A DNA stretch of 64,000 nucleotides from Nostocoides sp. (GTDB lineage: Bacteria > Actinomycetota > Actinomycetes > Actinomycetales > Dermatophilaceae): assembly GCA_016702415.1 (NCBI GenBank), contig JADJEA010000001.1, positions 1,593,001 through 1,657,000 of the forward strand, given 5' to 3'. A program made the translations under genes and the position numbers. Of the stretch, positions 44,621 to 52,285 are shown piece by piece; the stretch's first letter is position 1, and the number at the start of each line of letters is the position of its first letter. Under the pieces are notes generated by a model that had not been told where the DNA came from, did not search any database, and saw only the letters and a program-made list of their open reading frames with translations.

Positions 44621-45250
44621 ATCAGCGAGCCCCGCATCAACGACCGCATCCGCGTCCCCGAGGTGCGTCTGGTCGGACCCAACGGTGAGCAGGTCGGCAT
44701 CGTCCGGGTCGAGGACGCCCTTCGCCTGGCCGCCGAGGCCGAACTCGACCTGGTCGAGGTCGCCCCGATGGCCAAGCCCCCGGTCGCCAAACTCATGGAC
44801 TACGGCAAGTTCAAGTACGAAGCCGCCATGAAGGCCCGGGAAGCCCGCAAGAACCAGGTCAATACGGTCATCAAGGAGATCAAACTCCGGCCGAAGATCG
44901 ACATCCACGACTACGGAACCAAGAAGGGCCATGTCGAGCGGTTCTTGAAGGCGGGGGACAAGGTCAAGGTCACGATCATGTTCCGCGGCCGCGAGCAGTC
45001 CCGTCCCGAACTCGGCTTCCGCCTCCTGCAACGGTTGGCGGAGGACGTTGTCGAACTCGGCTTCGTCGAGTCGTCGCCGAAGCTGGACGGCCGCAACATG
45101 GTCATGGTCATCGGGCCCACGAAGAAGAAGTCCGAAGCCCGGGCCGAGCAGCGTCGCCGTCAGGCCGACCATGCGGCCGCGACCGGCGTCGCGGCGTCGG
45201 ACGCCCCGATGCCCGTGGCCCCGACGCCCGAGGCCCCACCCGCGGGCTGA
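44621..45250 (+). CDS. infC: Translation initiation factor IF-3, ATC start codon
   Basis: Keeps ribosomal subunits apart and checks the initiator tRNA and start codon. The 209 residues match IF-3: ISEPRINDRIRVPEVRLVGP, VEVAPMAKPPVAKLMDYGKF, IKLRPKIDIHDYGTKKGHVE, DKVKVTIMFRGREQSRPELG, and a basic C-terminus with a low-complexity Ala/Pro tail (about 175-209). The start is ATC at 44621: AGAAGGAG lies five bases upstream and the family N-terminus begins exactly there, whereas the first ordinary start (GTG 44663) would remove 14 conserved residues. IF-3 genes use AUU/AUC starts so that the protein represses its own synthesis. First gene of infC-rpmI-rplT. Confidence 0.94.
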   Translation: MSEPRINDRIRVPEVRLVGPNGEQVGIVRVEDALRLAAEAELDLVEVAPMAKPPVAKLMDYGKFKYEAAMKAREARKNQVNTVIKEIKLRPKIDIHDYGTKKGHVERFLKAGDKVKVTIMFRGREQSRPELGFRLLQRLAEDVVELGFVESSPKLDGRNMVMVIGPTKKKSEARAEQRRRQADHAAATGVAASDAPMPVAPTPEAPPAG

Positions 45251-45319
45251 CCCCGAACCACGCGGCGGACCCCGACCAGGGGGCCGCCACGCCACGCAAG
45301 CAAAGGAGATCGGCTCACC

Positions 45320-45514
45320 ATGCCGAAGAACAAGACCCACAGCGGTGCCAAGAAGCGCTTCCGCATCACCGGCACCGGCAAGATCATGCGCCAGCGCGCC
45401 AATCACGTGCACAAGTTCCACGAGAAGAGCCCGCAGCACGCGCGTCGTCTCGCCAACGACGTCATCGTTGCGGCCGCGGACACCAAGGTCGTCAAGCGCC
45501 TCCTCGGCAAGTAA
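45320..45514 (+). CDS. rpmI: 50S ribosomal protein L35
   Basis: A 64-residue basic ribosomal protein: KNKTHSGAKKRFRITGTGKI, RQRANHVHKFHEKSPQHARR, LLGK end. Its usual place is between infC and rplT. The ATG has CAAAGGAG about ten bases upstream. Confidence 0.97.
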   Translation: MPKNKTHSGAKKRFRITGTGKIMRQRANHVHKFHEKSPQHARRLANDVIVAAADTKVVKRLLGK

Positions 45515-45586
45515 GCCCCTGCCGCGCCGCCCCACCGGGCCGGCCGCGGCCCCCCTCGTGAAACGCACACAAGCAAGGAGAATCAC

Positions 45587-45970
45587 GTGGCACGCGTGAA
45601 GCGGGCAATCAACGCCCAGAAGAAGCGCCGGGTCGTCCTCGAGCGCGCCAGCGGTTACCGCGGCCAGAGCGGCCGTCTCTACCGCAAGGCCAAGCAGCAG
45701 CTCAACCACTCGCTGACCTACAGCTACCGCGACCGTCGCGCCAAGAAGGGCGACTTCCGGCGGCTGTGGATCCAGCGGATCAATGCCGGCGCCCGCGCCA
45801 ATGGCATGACCTATAACCGGTTCATCCAGGGCCTGCGCGCTGCCGAGGTCGATGTCGACCGCCGCATGCTCGCCGAGTTGGCGGTCAACGACGAGGCTGC
45901 GTTCGCCGCCCTCGTCGAACTGGCCAAGGCCAATGTCCCGGCGGCCGCCGACGCCGAGGCCGGCGCCTGA
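45587..45970 (+). CDS. rplT: 50S ribosomal protein L20
   Basis: 127 residues, an early 23S rRNA-assembly protein; in many bacteria it also represses its own operon through the infC leader. Landmarks: ARVKRAINAQKKRRVVLERA, SGYRGQSGRLYRKAKQQLNH, RDRRAKKGDFRRLWIQRINA, TYNRFIQGLRAAEVDVDRRM. The GTG start has CAAGGAG about eight bases upstream. The C-terminal 20 residues are Ala-rich. Confidence 0.97.
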   Translation: MARVKRAINAQKKRRVVLERASGYRGQSGRLYRKAKQQLNHSLTYSYRDRRAKKGDFRRLWIQRINAGARANGMTYNRFIQGLRAAEVDVDRRMLAELAVNDEAAFAALVELAKANVPAAADAEAGA

Positions 45971-46041
45971 GCCGACCCCACGGACCGCACGTCCCGCGCG
46001 AGCGCCGGGCCGGTGCCCTGACCAACCCCCGGTCCGACCGG

Positions 46042-46824
46042 GTGCGGGCGGTCGCGGCGCTGGCCCGGCGTTCGGCGCGTTCGGACACCGGCCGCTTTCT
46101 CGTCGAGGGCCCGCAGGCGGTCCGCGAACTGCTGCGGTATGCCGCCCCTTCCGTCGTCGACCTCTACGTCACCGCCGCCGCGAGGAAGCGGTATGCCGAG
46201 GTGCTCGCCTCCGCGCACACGGCCGGGTGTTTCGTCCATGACGTCAACGACGAGGTCCTGGCGGCCATGGCCGACGCGCAGACGCCCCAGGGGATGCTCG
46301 CCGTCGCCCAGCAGCCCGAGGCGTCCGTGGAATCCGTCCTGGCCACCGGCCCGCGGCTGCTCGTTCTCCTGCAGGAGGTCCGCGACCCGGGCAACCTCGG
46401 CACGGTGATCCGGGCGGCGGATGCCGCTGGTGCCGACGCCGTCCTGGTCAGCTCGGGCTCGGTGGATGCATTCTCCCCCAAGGTGGTCCGCTCGACCGCC
46501 GGCTCTCTCTTCCATCTCCCCGTGGTGACCGGGCTGGACGCCGGGGCGACGGTGGCCGCGGTGGAGGCACACGGCATACGGACCTATGCCACCGAAGGCG
46601 AGGCACCCACTCGGCTGCCGGACGCCGACCTGACCCACCCGCACTGCTGGGTCATGGGCACGGAGGCCACTGGCCTTCCGTCCGACTTCGCCGCCCGGTG
46701 CAGTGAGCGCATCTCCATCCCGATCCACGGCAAGGCCGAGTCGCTCAATCTCGCCATGGCCGCGACCATCTGCCTCTATGCCTCCGCGGCCTCACTCCCT
46801 CCACGCAACCCGATGTCAATGTGA
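46042..46824 (+). CDS. SpoU (TrmH) family rRNA 2'-O-methyltransferase
   Basis: Methylates ribose 2'-OH in rRNA using SAM through the trefoil-knot fold. The 260 residues show FLVEGPQAVRELL, LQEVRDPGNLGTVIRAADAA (motif 1), VVRSTAGSLFHLP (motif 2), and HCWVMGTEATGLPSDFAARC with ISIPIHGKAESLNLAMAATI (motif 3). The GTG start at 46042 cuts into the conserved NPRSDRVRAVAALARRS stretch of this family. The frame is open upstream without ATG or GTG, so the true start may be the CTG at 46018 (LTNPRSDRV), which I cannot prove. Downstream of rplT in many actinobacteria. Confidence 0.88.
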   Translation: MRAVAALARRSARSDTGRFLVEGPQAVRELLRYAAPSVVDLYVTAAARKRYAEVLASAHTAGCFVHDVNDEVLAAMADAQTPQGMLAVAQQPEASVESVLATGPRLLVLLQEVRDPGNLGTVIRAADAAGADAVLVSSGSVDAFSPKVVRSTAGSLFHLPVVTGLDAGATVAAVEAHGIRTYATEGEAPTRLPDADLTHPHCWVMGTEATGLPSDFAARCSERISIPIHGKAESLNLAMAATICLYASAASLPPRNPMSM

Positions 46825-46843
46825 CAATGATGTGATACATTGA
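46816..46843. promoter_or_regulatory. Inverted-repeat operator candidate for the membrane protein / GntR pair
   Basis: TCAATGT at 46816-46822 and ACATTGA at 46837-46843 form a perfect inverted repeat with a 14-base spacer, in the most AT-rich patch of this area. The repeat overlaps the stop of the methyltransferase gene and sits 75 bases before the next start. It could be the site of the YtrA-like GntR regulator encoded in that transcript. Confidence 0.45.
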
Positions 46844-46918
46844 GCCAATCGGGCGTCGACCCGTCGCCCAGCCGCACTCCACGTGCGCGCGCCGGCCCCG
46901 TCGTGGGAGGAGCAGTCC

Positions 46919-47812
46919 GTGACCCCCGGGATCCTGACTGTCGTGCTCATCGTCCTCGTCATCGTCCTGATCGTCATGCTCGTCTTCGGCGACTCCACGA
47001 GCGCGCGCGCGACGAGATTGGCCAGTTTCGCCCGCCGGCAGGGGGTCGAGGTCACCGAGCACAACGCGGACTACATCCAAACGTCCTTGCGCCAGAGCCG
47101 GTTCTGGCGACGGTTCGGCCTCTTGGCGTCCTTCGTCAGCGGCATCGGCGTCACGATGCCATTCGGTGCTTCTCGGGCGGAAGACCAGCCGCCGGCCCGC
47201 TGGTTGGTCCTCTTCGCGGGGTGGTTCCTCGGGCTCATCGTCGCCGAATGGAGGGCGTCGGGGATCGCCACGGGTGGCGGCCATCGCCGGGCGACACTGG
47301 CCCCCCGCGCGGTCCGCGACTATGTGACCCCCGCCGCCGCGTGGGTGCTCGGGGGCTTCGCGCTCATCGCCGCCGGGTCGGGGCTCTGGATGGCGGTGCG
47401 CGCCACGGGACACCAGGAGATCCGCGGCCCGGCCGGTGGGGTTGTCGCGGTGGCGGCGGCCGCCGCGCTGCTCGTCGCCGCGACCGGGCGACGCATCCTC
47501 CGGCGCGCCCAGACCGTCGTCGACGACGCCCTGACCGCAGCGGACGACGGCCTGCGCGCGCGCAGTCTCCAACTCCTCGCCGGCGGGTCGGTGGCCGCGA
47601 CGAGTTGGGTCGCGGCGGCATTTCTGGCCCTGGTCGGTCGCACCGACGATCCGTTCGCCCACGGGACGAGTCTGTGGGCGAATATCGGCGGGATGGGCGT
47701 CCTGCTCGCCTTCGCCGGATCGGTCGCCGGTGTCGCGGTGGGAACCTCGCCGACGGTACGGACCCGGCGCGCGCCGAGCCGGTCGGCCACCCGATCGACT
47801 CCCGTCACGTGA
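46919..47812 (+). CDS. Membrane protein upstream of a GntR regulator
   Basis: 297 residues, unrecognised. Hydrophobic segments: about 2-18 (LTVVLIVLVIVLIVMLVF), 82-100 (WLVLFAGWFLGLIVAEW), 125-145, 160-180 (VVAVAAAAALLVAATG), 215-235, 245-265. That gives probably six transmembrane helices. The GTG start has GGGAGG about eight bases upstream. It overlaps the GntR gene by four bases. Membrane proteins coupled with YtrA-like GntR regulators are often ABC-type permeases, but no ATPase is nearby and this one looks different. Confidence 0.7.
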   Translation: MTPGILTVVLIVLVIVLIVMLVFGDSTSARATRLASFARRQGVEVTEHNADYIQTSLRQSRFWRRFGLLASFVSGIGVTMPFGASRAEDQPPARWLVLFAGWFLGLIVAEWRASGIATGGGHRRATLAPRAVRDYVTPAAAWVLGGFALIAAGSGLWMAVRATGHQEIRGPAGGVVAVAAAAALLVAATGRRILRRAQTVVDDALTAADDGLRARSLQLLAGGSVAATSWVAAAFLALVGRTDDPFAHGTSLWANIGGMGVLLAFAGSVAGVAVGTSPTVRTRRAPSRSATRSTPVT

Positions 47813-48183
47813 TCCTCGACCTCGACCTGGGCAGTCCGGTGCCGCCCTACGAGCAGGTACGGTCCCAACTCGCCACCCTGATCGGCTCCGGTCAGCTCCC
47901 CGCCGGCCACCGGCTGCCCCCGATCCGTCAGCTGGCCAGCGACCTCGGACTGGCACCCGGCACCATCGGACGCGTCTATCGCGAGTTGGAGGCCGCGGGA
48001 CTGGTCGCGAGCCGGGTCCGCACCGGGACGGTCGTCCAGGCGCGCCGCACCGTACCGGCCCGCGTCACCCGTGAACACCTCGACAACGCCGCCCGGGGGT
48101 ATGCCGCGACCGCCCGCCGCCTCGGCGCCGACCTCGACGCCGCGGTCGCCGCCCTCCATGCCCAGTGGGCGGACCTGCCCTGA
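47809..48183 (+). CDS. GntR family (YtrA-like) transcriptional regulator
   Basis: 124 residues. The winged helix-turn-helix (about 8-78) has the family pattern VPPYEQVRSQLATLIGSGQL, PAGHRLPPIRQLASDLGLAP, GTIGRVYRELEAAGLVAS. The C-terminal about 45 residues are too short for FadR or HutC ligand domains, so it belongs to the short YtrA group. The GTG overlaps the upstream membrane-protein stop by four bases. Likely represses its own transcript. It does not overlap the following fatty-acid genes, but their promoter lies nearby. Confidence 0.88.
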   Translation: MILDLDLGSPVPPYEQVRSQLATLIGSGQLPAGHRLPPIRQLASDLGLAPGTIGRVYRELEAAGLVASRVRTGTVVQARRTVPARVTREHLDNAARGYAATARRLGADLDAAVAALHAQWADLP

Positions 48184-48250
48184 GGGTGACCGACCGGTGC
48201 GTCCTCGATTAGTGTCGGACGCCACACGCGACGCGCGAAGGGGGTGGACC

Positions 48251-49642
48251 ATGGGGGCGGACCTGGAGGTGGGGTGGGGTCGGCATACGACCGCGGTGGC
48301 GGACCTGCGCGCGCAACTCGCGGCGCTCCCGGGCCACAGCCCTGTCCGGCTGGCCAAACGGACCTCGAATCTCTTCCGGCCCCGCGGTGACACCGGGGCC
48401 CCCGGCCTCGACGTGTCCGCGCTCGGCGGCGTCATCGAGGTCGACCGCCGCGGACGGATCGCGCAAGTCCAGGGGATGTGCACCTACGAGGATCTCGTCG
48501 ACGCCACCCTCGCCCACGGCCTCATGCCCCAGGTCGTCCCGCAACTGAAGACGATCACTCTGGGGGGCGCGGTGACCGGCCTCGGCATCGAGTCGAGCAG
48601 CTTCCGCAACGGCCTGCCTCACGAGAGCGTCCTCGAGCTCGACGTCCTCACCGGCGCGGGGGATATCGTCACGGCAGCCCCCGACGGCCCGCACGAGGAC
48701 CTCTTCCGGGCCTTCCCCAACTCCTACGGCTCGCTCGGCTACAGCGTCCGGCTGGCGATCGCGCTCGAGCCGGTCTCGGCATACGTCCGCCTGCGCCACC
48801 TGCGCTTCCCCGACCTCGGTGCCCTCCTGGCGGGACTCGAGGCACTCCTGCGCGCGCGCGATCTCGACGGGGACCGGGTCGACTTCCTCGACGGGGTCGT
48901 CTTCAGCGCCACCGAGAGCTATCTGACCGTTGGGACCTTCTCCGACGCCGCACCCTACGTCAGCGACTACACCGGCCGGGAGATCTATTACCGCTCCATC
49001 CAGCAGCGCGAGACCGACTACCTGAGCGTCCGCGACTATCTCTGGCGCTGGGATACCGACTGGTTCTGGTGCTCGCGGGCCCTCTATGTGCAACGGCCGG
49101 GCGTGCGCCGCCTGGTCCCAAGGCGCTATCTCCGCAGCGATGTGTACGGCCGCATCATCCGGTTCGAGAACCGCCACGGGTGGTATGCCGCGCTCCAGCA
49201 GCGCCGCGGTGCCCGCCCCAAGGAGCGGGTCGTCCAGGACGTCGAAATCCCCCTCGACCGCACCGAAGCGTTCCTGAAATGGTTCCTCGACACCGTGCCG
49301 ATCGAGCCGATCTGGTTGTGCCCGTTGCGCCTTCGTGACAACGACCACGGCCCGCGACCCTGGCCGCTCTATCCGCTGCGAGCCGGCCGTGACTACGTCA
49401 ACGTCGGCTTCTGGTCCGCCGTCGACATCGTCCCCGGTGCCCGGGCCGGCGACGTCAACCGCGCCATCGAGGCGGTGGTCGCCGATCTCGACGGACACAA
49501 GAGCCTCTATTCGGATTCCTATTACGAGTCCGAGGCCTTCTGGGCGCTCTACGGGGGAGAGGACTATGCCCGCGTGAAGAAGCTCTACGATCCCGACGGC
49601 CGGCTGCCCGACCTCTACGCCAAGGCGGTGGGGCGGCGATGA
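48251..49642 (+). CDS. FAD-binding oxidoreductase, TmsA/BfaA-like
   Basis: 463 residues of the PCMH/FAD-linked oxidase family (as in DHCR24 and alkyl-DHAP synthase). The FAD domain spans about 40-190: GGVIEVDRRGRIAQVQGMCT, YEDLVDATLAHGLMPQVVPQ, TITLGGAVTGLGIESSSFRN, GLPHESVLELDVLTGAGDIV, and FPNSYGSLGYSVRL. The C-terminal part is RYLRSDVYGRIIRFENRHGW and YESEAFWALYGGEDYARVKK. Its stop overlaps the start of a CFA-like methyltransferase. This pair corresponds to TmsA-TmsB (BfaA-BfaB), which in other actinobacteria make 10-methyl branched fatty acids: TmsB adds a methylene and TmsA reduces it to a methyl. Assignment from context plus domain type; an NADPH-dependent reduction is inferred. Confidence 0.8.
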   Translation: MGADLEVGWGRHTTAVADLRAQLAALPGHSPVRLAKRTSNLFRPRGDTGAPGLDVSALGGVIEVDRRGRIAQVQGMCTYEDLVDATLAHGLMPQVVPQLKTITLGGAVTGLGIESSSFRNGLPHESVLELDVLTGAGDIVTAAPDGPHEDLFRAFPNSYGSLGYSVRLAIALEPVSAYVRLRHLRFPDLGALLAGLEALLRARDLDGDRVDFLDGVVFSATESYLTVGTFSDAAPYVSDYTGREIYYRSIQQRETDYLSVRDYLWRWDTDWFWCSRALYVQRPGVRRLVPRRYLRSDVYGRIIRFENRHGWYAALQQRRGARPKERVVQDVEIPLDRTEAFLKWFLDTVPIEPIWLCPLRLRDNDHGPRPWPLYPLRAGRDYVNVGFWSAVDIVPGARAGDVNRAIEAVVADLDGHKSLYSDSYYESEAFWALYGGEDYARVKKLYDPDGRLPDLYAKAVGRR

Positions 49643-50913
49643 GCCTGACTATCGGCGAGATCGCCGACGAGATCTTCGGCACGGACGTTCCCTTCCGGCT
49701 GCGCGCCTATGACGGTTCCACCGGCGGCAACAAGTCGGCCGACATCGCCCTCGACCTGCGCAGCGAACGGGGTCTGCGTTATCTGGTGACCGCGCCCGGT
49801 GAACTCGGGCTCGCCCGGGCCTATGTCCAAGGGGACCTGGCCATCGAGGGACTCGACCCCGGCGACCCCTACGATTTCATCGCTCAAGTCAAGGACAAGC
49901 TCGGCGCCCGCATCCCCGACCCGCGCAAGGTCAAGGACATCCTCACCAGCCTCGGGGCCCGGATGTTCGTCCCCCCGGAGTTGCCCGTTCAGGAGAACCC
50001 TCCCGGCTGGCGCCGGCTCGCCGAGGGCTTGCGCCACTCCAAATCCCGTGACGCGCAAGCGATCTCGCATCACTACGATGTGAGCAACCGGTTCTACGAA
50101 CTCGTCCTCGGGCCCTCGATGGCCTACACCTGCGCCGTCTACCCCCGCGTCGACGCCACCTTAGAGGAGGCGCAGGAGTTCAAGTTCGACCTCGTCTGCC
50201 GCAAGCTCGACCTCCGGCCCGGGATGCGGCTGCTCGATGTGGGCTGCGGCTGGGGCGGGATGGTCCGGCACGCGGTCAAGCACTACGGGGTCTCGGCACT
50301 CGGGGTGACTCTCTCCGGGGAGCAGGCGGCATACGGCCAGGCCTGGTTGGACCGCGAGGGCCTGACCCATCTCGGGGAGATCCGCCATGGCGACTATCGC
50401 GATGTCACCGAGTCCGGTTTCGATGTCGTCTCCTCGATCGGCCTCACCGAGCACATCGGGGTCAAGAATTACCCGTCCTATTTCGCCTTCCTCGCCGAGC
50501 GCGTCGCGATCGGCGGACGGCTGCTCAACCACTGCATCACCCGGCCGACGACCGCGCACGGCTCCGTGGTCCGTGGCGGATTCATCAACCGCTACGTCTT
50601 TCCCGACGGGGAACTCGCGCCCGTGGGCACGATCATCTCGGCCATGGCCGACCAGGGCTTCGAGATCCGGCACGTCGAGGACCTGCGCGAGCATTACGCG
50701 CGCACCTGCCGTGCCTGGGCGCGCAACCTCTCCGCCACCTGGGACGAGGCGGTTGCGGAGGCGGGCGCCGCGACCTCGCGCGTGTGGGGTCTCTACCTGG
50801 CCGGCTCCTCGATCGGGTTCGAGCGCAACGAGATCCAGCTCCACCAGGTGCTGGGCCAGAAGGCCGGGCCGAACGGAGACGCGGCCTACCCGTTGCGTCC
50901 CGAATTCGGGTGA
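49639..50913 (+). CDS. CFA-synthase-like fatty acyl methyltransferase, TmsB/BfaB-like
   Basis: 424 residues of the cyclopropane-fatty-acid synthase family. It has the SAM motif LRPGMRLLDVGCGWGGMVRH at about 193-212, HYDVSNRFYELVLGPSMAYT before it, and the active-site stretch SIGLTEHIGVKNYPSYF, with the Glu-His and Tyr of the bicarbonate site. It also has an N-terminal domain of about 140 residues (VTAPGELGLARAYVQGDLAI). In the tms system the enzyme methylates the double bond of oleoyl chains and gives 10-methylene-stearate, which TmsA reduces. The start ATGA overlaps the upstream oxidoreductase stop. No TmsC-like gene follows. Confidence 0.85.
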   Translation: MSLTIGEIADEIFGTDVPFRLRAYDGSTGGNKSADIALDLRSERGLRYLVTAPGELGLARAYVQGDLAIEGLDPGDPYDFIAQVKDKLGARIPDPRKVKDILTSLGARMFVPPELPVQENPPGWRRLAEGLRHSKSRDAQAISHHYDVSNRFYELVLGPSMAYTCAVYPRVDATLEEAQEFKFDLVCRKLDLRPGMRLLDVGCGWGGMVRHAVKHYGVSALGVTLSGEQAAYGQAWLDREGLTHLGEIRHGDYRDVTESGFDVVSSIGLTEHIGVKNYPSYFAFLAERVAIGGRLLNHCITRPTTAHGSVVRGGFINRYVFPDGELAPVGTIISAMADQGFEIRHVEDLREHYARTCRAWARNLSATWDEAVAEAGAATSRVWGLYLAGSSIGFERNEIQLHQVLGQKAGPNGDAAYPLRPEFG

Positions 50914-51190
50914 CACCCTTTCTCGGGCCCCCTACCCTGCTGCGTATGCCGACCGCTCGCCCCCGCGCCCGGGTCACCTCCCCGAGGTGGTCACCGGGGC
51001 GCGCACGCGCCTGGCGATTCCGGTAGCCCTCGGGCGCGACCGCGCGGGGCGCAACCGCGGGGGCGGCCGCGCGGCATACCTCATCCGGGGTGGGCCGACG
51101 GCCCGAGGCGTCCGAGGGCTGAGGTCGATTCCTCCCCCCGTCGCCAGCCTGAGAGACTGGGCGGCGCTCCGACGACCTGAAGTGGAAGAG
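50914..51190. other. Gap between the methyltransferase and pheS
   Basis: 277 bases with no convincing gene. It holds two copies of the iterated motif (50943 and 51073) and no visible tRNA-Phe, leader peptide rich in Phe, or T-box. The GAAGAG before the pheS ATG may act as a weak ribosome binding site. Confidence 0.5.
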
Positions 51191-52285
51191 ATGTCCGGAC
51201 CCAATACGAACTACGACCCGGTCGAGGTCGCTGCGCTCGACCCCGCGGCCATCGAGGCGGCCACGACGTCGGCCCTGTCGGCGATCGCGGCAGCCGCGAC
51301 CCTCGCCGAGCTCAAGGCCGCACGCGTCGCCCACCAGGGCGACCGCTCGCCGCTGGCCCAGGCCAACCGTGAGATCGGCGCCCTCCCACCCAGCGCCAAG
51401 GCTGCGGCGGGCAAACTGGTCGGCCAGGCCAAGGGCCGGGTCGCGGCGGCCCTCACCGAGCGGCAGGGGCAGTTGGAGGAGGAGCGGGACGCGCGCATCC
51501 TCGTCGAGGAAGCCGTCGACGTCACGCTGCCGACCGGCCGGCGCCCCCTCGGCCGGCGCCACCCGCTGGAACTGATGAGCGAGCGGATCGCCGATCTCTT
51601 CGTCGGGATGGGCTGGGAGATCGCCGAAGGCCCGGAGGTCGAGGCGGAGTGGTTCAACTTCGACGCGCTCAACTTCGACGCCGACCACCCGGCCCGCCAG
51701 ATGCAGGACACCTTCTATGTCGACCCGCCGGACAGCGGGTTGGTCCTGCGCACCCACACCTCGCCGGTGCAGGCCCGGGCACTCCTGGAGCGGGGGGTGC
51801 CCCTGGCCATCGCCTGCATCGGCCGGGTCTTCCGCACCGACGAACTCGACGCGACCCATATGCCGGCCTTCCACCAGGTCGAGGGCCTGTGCGTCGACGA
51901 GGGCATCACGATGGCCCACCTCAAGGGCACCCTCGACACCCTGGCGACCCACCTCTTCGGCGACGGGATCACCACACGCCTGCGGCCCTCCTACTTCCCC
52001 TTCACCGAGCCGAGCGCCGAGATGGACCTGCGCTGCTTCGCCTGCCGCGGGAGCGACCCCGGCTGCCGCGCCTGCAAAGGCACCGGCTGGATCGAGTGGG
52101 GCGGCTGCGGCATGGTCAACCGCAATGTGTTGACCGCGTGTGGGATCGACGCCGACCGCTACACCGGCTTCGCCTTCGGCATGGGCATCGACCGGGCACT
52201 GCAGTTCCGCACCGGCGTCTCCGATATGCGGGACATGATCGAGGGTGACGTGCGTTTCGACGCACAGTTCGGGATGGAGATCTGA
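51191..52285 (+). CDS. pheS: Phenylalanyl-tRNA synthetase alpha subunit
   Basis: Forms the (alpha-beta)2 enzyme charging tRNA-Phe. 364 residues: an N-terminal coiled-coil that binds tRNA (about 20-110; LAELKAARVAHQGDRSPLAQ), then the class II core with GWEIAEGPEVEAEWFNFDAL, HPARQMQDTFYVD (motif 1 area), GRVFRTDELDATHMPAFHQV (motif 2), LRPSYFPFTEPSAEMDL, CKGTGWIEWGGCGMVNRNVL, and GFAFGMGIDRALQFRTGVSD (motif 3). pheT starts at the last base of its stop codon. Confidence 0.97.
   Translation: MSGPNTNYDPVEVAALDPAAIEAATTSALSAIAAAATLAELKAARVAHQGDRSPLAQANREIGALPPSAKAAAGKLVGQAKGRVAAALTERQGQLEEERDARILVEEAVDVTLPTGRRPLGRRHPLELMSERIADLFVGMGWEIAEGPEVEAEWFNFDALNFDADHPARQMQDTFYVDPPDSGLVLRTHTSPVQARALLERGVPLAIACIGRVFRTDELDATHMPAFHQVEGLCVDEGITMAHLKGTLDTLATHLFGDGITTRLRPSYFPFTEPSAEMDLRCFACRGSDPGCRACKGTGWIEWGGCGMVNRNVLTACGIDADRYTGFAFGMGIDRALQFRTGVSDMRDMIEGDVRFDAQFGMEI

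Noticed and set aside
50914..51190. T-box or Phe-rich leader peptide upstream of pheST
   Set aside because: No specifier-loop or T-box sequence and no short frame rich in Phe codons was seen.
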